Assembly: GCF_041296385.1 (NCBI RefSeq)
Contig: NC_091014.1
Location: 48,130,078-48,194,077, forward strand
Direction of reading: 5' to 3'
DNA length: 64,000 nucleotides
DNA from: Aphelocoma coerulescens
Taxonomy: Eukaryota; Chordata; Aves; Passeriformes; Corvidae
The notes under the pieces are model-generated. The model worked only from the letters and a program-made list of their open reading frames with translations, made no database searches and was not told where the DNA came from. This document shows positions 61,401 to 64,000 of this stretch, in pieces (the stretch's first letter is position 1; each line of letters opens with the position of its first letter). A program made the translations under genes and the position numbers.

Positions 61401-64000
61401 GAGCTCCAGGGACACTCACCATGCGAAAGGCAGGCCAAGTTGAGCACGATACAGTTAAAACCTTGCTCCCTATTCTTCTTTCTGCTTGGAACTCGCCGTC
61501 GCCCAATGCCCCATTTCTGGCTCAAACTAGGTTATGGTTATGGTTACACCTAGTGTTAGGATTTGAGAAATCCACAAAGCCAGGAGCTCCAGGGATACTC
61601 AGCATGCGAAAGGCAGGCCAAGCTTATCGCAGCACAGCCAAAACCTTGCTCCCACTACTTCATTCTTCTTGGAAGTCGCCACAACCCAATGCCTGATTTC
61701 TGGCTCAATCTAGGGTTAGGGTTAGGGTTAGGGTTATGCCTAGGGTTAGGCTTGAGAAAACCACAAAGCCAGGAGCTCCAGGGATACTCCCCATGCGAAA
61801 GGCAGGCCAAGCTTATCGCAGCACAGCCAAAACCTTGCTCTCACTTCTTCATTCTTCTTGGGATTCACCACAGCCCAATGCCCGATTTCTGGCTCAAACT
61901 AGGGTTAGGGTTACGCCTAGGGTTAGGCTTGAGAAAACCACAAAGCCAGGAGCTCCAGGGACACTCACCATGTGAAAGGCAGGCCAAGTTGAGCACGATA
62001 CAGTTAAAACCTTGCTCCCTCTTCCTCTTTCTGCTTGGAACTCACCGCCACCCAATGCCCCATTTCTGGCCCAAACTTCGGTTATGTTTATGGTTACACC
62101 TAGTGTTAGGATTTGAGAAATCCACAAAGCCAGGAGCTCCAGGGATACTCAGCATGCGAAAGGCAGGCCAAGCTTATCGCAGCACAGCCAAAACCTTGCT
62201 CCCTCTTCTTCATTCTTCTTGGAAGTCGCCACAACCCAATGCCTGATTTCTGGCTCAAACTAGGGTTAGGGTTAGGGTTAGGGTTACGCCTAGGTTAAGG
62301 TTTGAGAAAACCACAAAGCCAGGAGCTCCAGGGACACTCACCATGTGAAAGGCAGGCCAAGTTGAGCACGATACAGTTAAAACCTTGCTCCCTCTTCTTC
62401 TTTCTGCTTGGAACTCACCGCCGCCCAATGCCCCATTTCTGGCTCCAACTAGGGTTATGGTCGTGGTTACACCTTGTGTTAGGGTTTGAGAAATCCACAA
62501 AGCCAGGAGCTCCAGGGATACCCAGCATGTGAAAGGCAGGCCAAGCTTATCGCAGCACAAGCAAAACCTTGCTCCTTCTTCTTCTTTCTGCTTGGAACTT
62601 GCCACAGCCCAATGCCCGATTTCTGGCTCAAACTAGGGTTAGGGTTAGGGTTAGGGTTACGCCTAGGGTTAGGCTTGAGAAAACCACAAAGCCAGGAGCT
62701 CCAGGGACGCTCACCATGCGAAAGGCAGGCCAAGTTGAGCACGATACAGTTAAAACCTTGCTCCCTCTTCTTCTTTCTGCTTGGAACTCGCCGCCGCCCA
62801 ATGCCCCATTTCTGGCTCAAACTAGGTTATGGTTATGGTTACACCTAGTGTTAGGGTTTTAGAAATCCACAAAACCAGGAGCTCCAGGGATACTCAGCAT
62901 GCGAAAGGCAGGCCAAGCTTATCGCAGCACAGCCAAAACCTTGCTCCCACTTCTTCATTCTTCTTGGAAGTCGCCACAACCCAATGCCTGATTTCTGGCT
63001 CAACCTAGGGTTAGGGTTAGGGTTAGGGTTACGCCTAGGGTTAGGCTTGAGAAAACCACAAAGCCAGGAGCTCCAGGGATACTCCCCATGCGAAAGGCAG
63101 GCCAAGCTTATCGCAGCACAGCCAAAACCTTGCTCCCACTTCTTCATTCTTATTGGAATTCACCACAGCCCAATGCCCGATTTCTGGCTCAAACTAGGGT
63201 TAGGGTTACGCCTAGGGTTAGGCTTGAGAAAACCACAAAGCCAGGAGCTCCAGGGACACTCGCCACGCGAAAGGCAGGCCAAGTGGAGCACGATACAGTT
63301 AAAACCTTGCTCCCTCTTCTTCTTTCTGCTTGGAACTCGCCGCCGCCCAATGCCCCATTTCTGGCTCCAACTAGGGTTATGGTCGTGGTTACACCTAGTG
63401 TTAGGATTTGAGAAATCCACAAAGCCAGGAGCTCCGGGGATACTCAGCATGTGAAAGGCAGGCCAAGCTTATCGCAGCACAAGCAAAACCTTGCTCCCTC
63501 TTCTTCTTTCTGCTTGGAACTTGCAGCCGCCCAATGCCTGATTTCTGGCTCAATCTAGGGTTAGGGTTAGGGTTAGGGTTACGCCTAGGGTTAGGCTTGA
63601 GAAAACCACAAAGCCAGGAGCTCCAGGGACACTCACCATGCGAAAGGCAGGCCAAGTTGAGCACGATACAGTTAAAACCTTGCTCCCTCTTCTTCTTTCT
63701 GCTTGGAACTCACCGCCGCCCAATGCCCCATTTCTGGCTCAAACTAGGTTATGGTTATGGTTACACCTAGTGTTAGGATTTGAGAAATCCACAAAGCCAG
63801 GAGCTCCAGGGATACTCAGCATGCGAAAGGCAGGCCAAGCTTATCGCAGCACAGCCAAAACCTTGCTCCCACTTCTTCATTCTTCTTGGAAGTCGCCACA
63901 ACCCAATGCCTGATTTCTGGCTCAATCTAGGGTTAGGGTTAGGGTTAGGGTTACGCCTAGGGTTAGGCTTGAGAAAACCACAAAGCCAGGAGCTCCAGGG
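58495..64000 (+). repeat. 41-unit higher-order repeat, 7511 bp (copy 2, cut by window end)
   Basis: Twelve consecutive words (549, 361, 360, 549, 549, 361, 360, 550, 373, 372, 550, 372) match copy 1 at a constant offset of 7511. Few substitutions are visible, for example GGTTAGTGTTACG near 61005, GGCTCCAACTAGG near 60800, and TTGAGAAAACC against CATGAGAAAACC near 59931. The window ends about 5.5 kb into the copy, inside a T4-type unit, so the array continues to the right. Confidence 0.88.

Larger units (their letters stand above)
1..64000 (+). repeat. Telomere-motif-bearing satellite array (whole window)
   Basis: A head-to-tail array of 177-189 bp units fills the window from edge to edge. 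Every unit can be phased on GGAGCTCC, with rare point losses of that site. It then reads AGGCAGGCCAAG, AAAACCTTGCTC, CCCAATGCC and TTTCTGGCTC, then a telomere-like block, then CACAAAGCCAGG before the next GGAGCTCC. Distances between successive D-unit ends were followed from 484 to 63780. They take only the values 183/184, 360/361, 367, 372/373, 543, 549/550, 721 and 727, so no foreign insertion is present. The strand given is the one on which the telomere motif reads TTAGGG. No coding gene, tRNA, rRNA or transposon is visible. The mean unit is about 183.5 bp (345 units in 63,296 bp, hand count). Host species and chromosomal position cannot be told from the sequence. Confidence 0.98.

Noticed and set aside
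1..64000. CRISPR-like repeat and spacer structure
   Set aside because: The parts between conserved segments are themselves repeated and not unique spacers. Unit length is far too long and the telomere motif is eukaryotic.
1..64000. True chromosome end (telomere)
   Set aside because: The longest perfect tract is only five hexamers (11831-11861). No long pure (TTAGGG)n run occurs at either edge.
1..64000. Alpha-satellite or CENP-B-box centromere array
   Set aside because: Units are not 171 bp AT-rich alphoid sequence. I looked for the NTTCGNNNNANNCGGGN pattern: TTCGCATGG on the minus strand and TTCGGTTATG on the plus strand do not fit it. A centromeric role by other means cannot be excluded.
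1..64000. SINE-derived or tRNA-derived repeat with Pol III promoter boxes
   Set aside because: No B box resembling GGTTCGANNCC, no A tail and no target-site duplications. Units are strictly tandem.

Overview
The whole window is one uninterrupted tandem satellite array. I find no gene, RNA gene, mobile element or single-copy sequence in its 64 kb. The repeat unit is about 177-189 bp, and by hand count there are roughly 350 units. Each unit is bipartite. It has a non-telomeric body of about 125-130 bp, running from GGAGCTCC to TTTCTGGCTCAA, followed by a short block of vertebrate-type telomere repeat (TTAGGG on the + strand). That block is interrupted by ACGCC or ACACC and ends in TTGAGAAAACC or TTGAGAAATCC. 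The TTAGGG motif suggests a eukaryote with TTAGGG telomeres, most likely a vertebrate, and a subtelomeric, pericentromeric or other heterochromatic location. The sequence does not let me name the species or the chromosome position.

Three unit classes explain nearly everything. T4 (189 bp) carries four perfect GGGTTA units before the interruption. T2 (177 bp) carries two. D (183/184 bp) has a degenerate telomere block (TTATGG, GTCGTGG or TTCGGTTATG variants) and a different left body (TTGAGCACGATACAG instead of CTTATCGCAGCACAG). Class lengths differ in steps of 6 bp. Units are arranged in short words, each ending in a D unit: T4-D (372/373 bp), T2-D or short-T4-D (360/361), T4-T2-D (549/550), T4-T2-T2-D (727), and occasional lone D (183/184). 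I followed 138 consecutive words from position 484 to 63780. Every one falls in these lengths or one hexamer from them (367, 543, 721), so nothing has been inserted.

The words form larger repeats. 1-3430 is a mosaic related to 36-40 kb. 3431-21260 is dominated by a 15-unit, 2754 bp repeat and shortened or rearranged copies of it. 21261-25100 contains a block that reappears at 52.2-54.1 kb. 25101-44375 holds four related multi-kb copies (5141, 4593, 4764 and 3849 bp). 44376-50983 returns to the 2754 bp repeat in two tandem copies. 50984-64000 is a 7511 bp, 41-unit repeat followed by a nearly identical second copy cut by the window edge. All telomere-like blocks point the same way, so there is no inversion.

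Many overlapping open frames of 60-290 codons exist on both strands. They arise because 177, 183 and 189 are multiples of three, and they are not genes. What is of interest is the structure itself: a satellite that carries a telomere block in every unit, changes length in telomere-hexamer steps, and has been amplified at the monomer, word and multi-kb levels.
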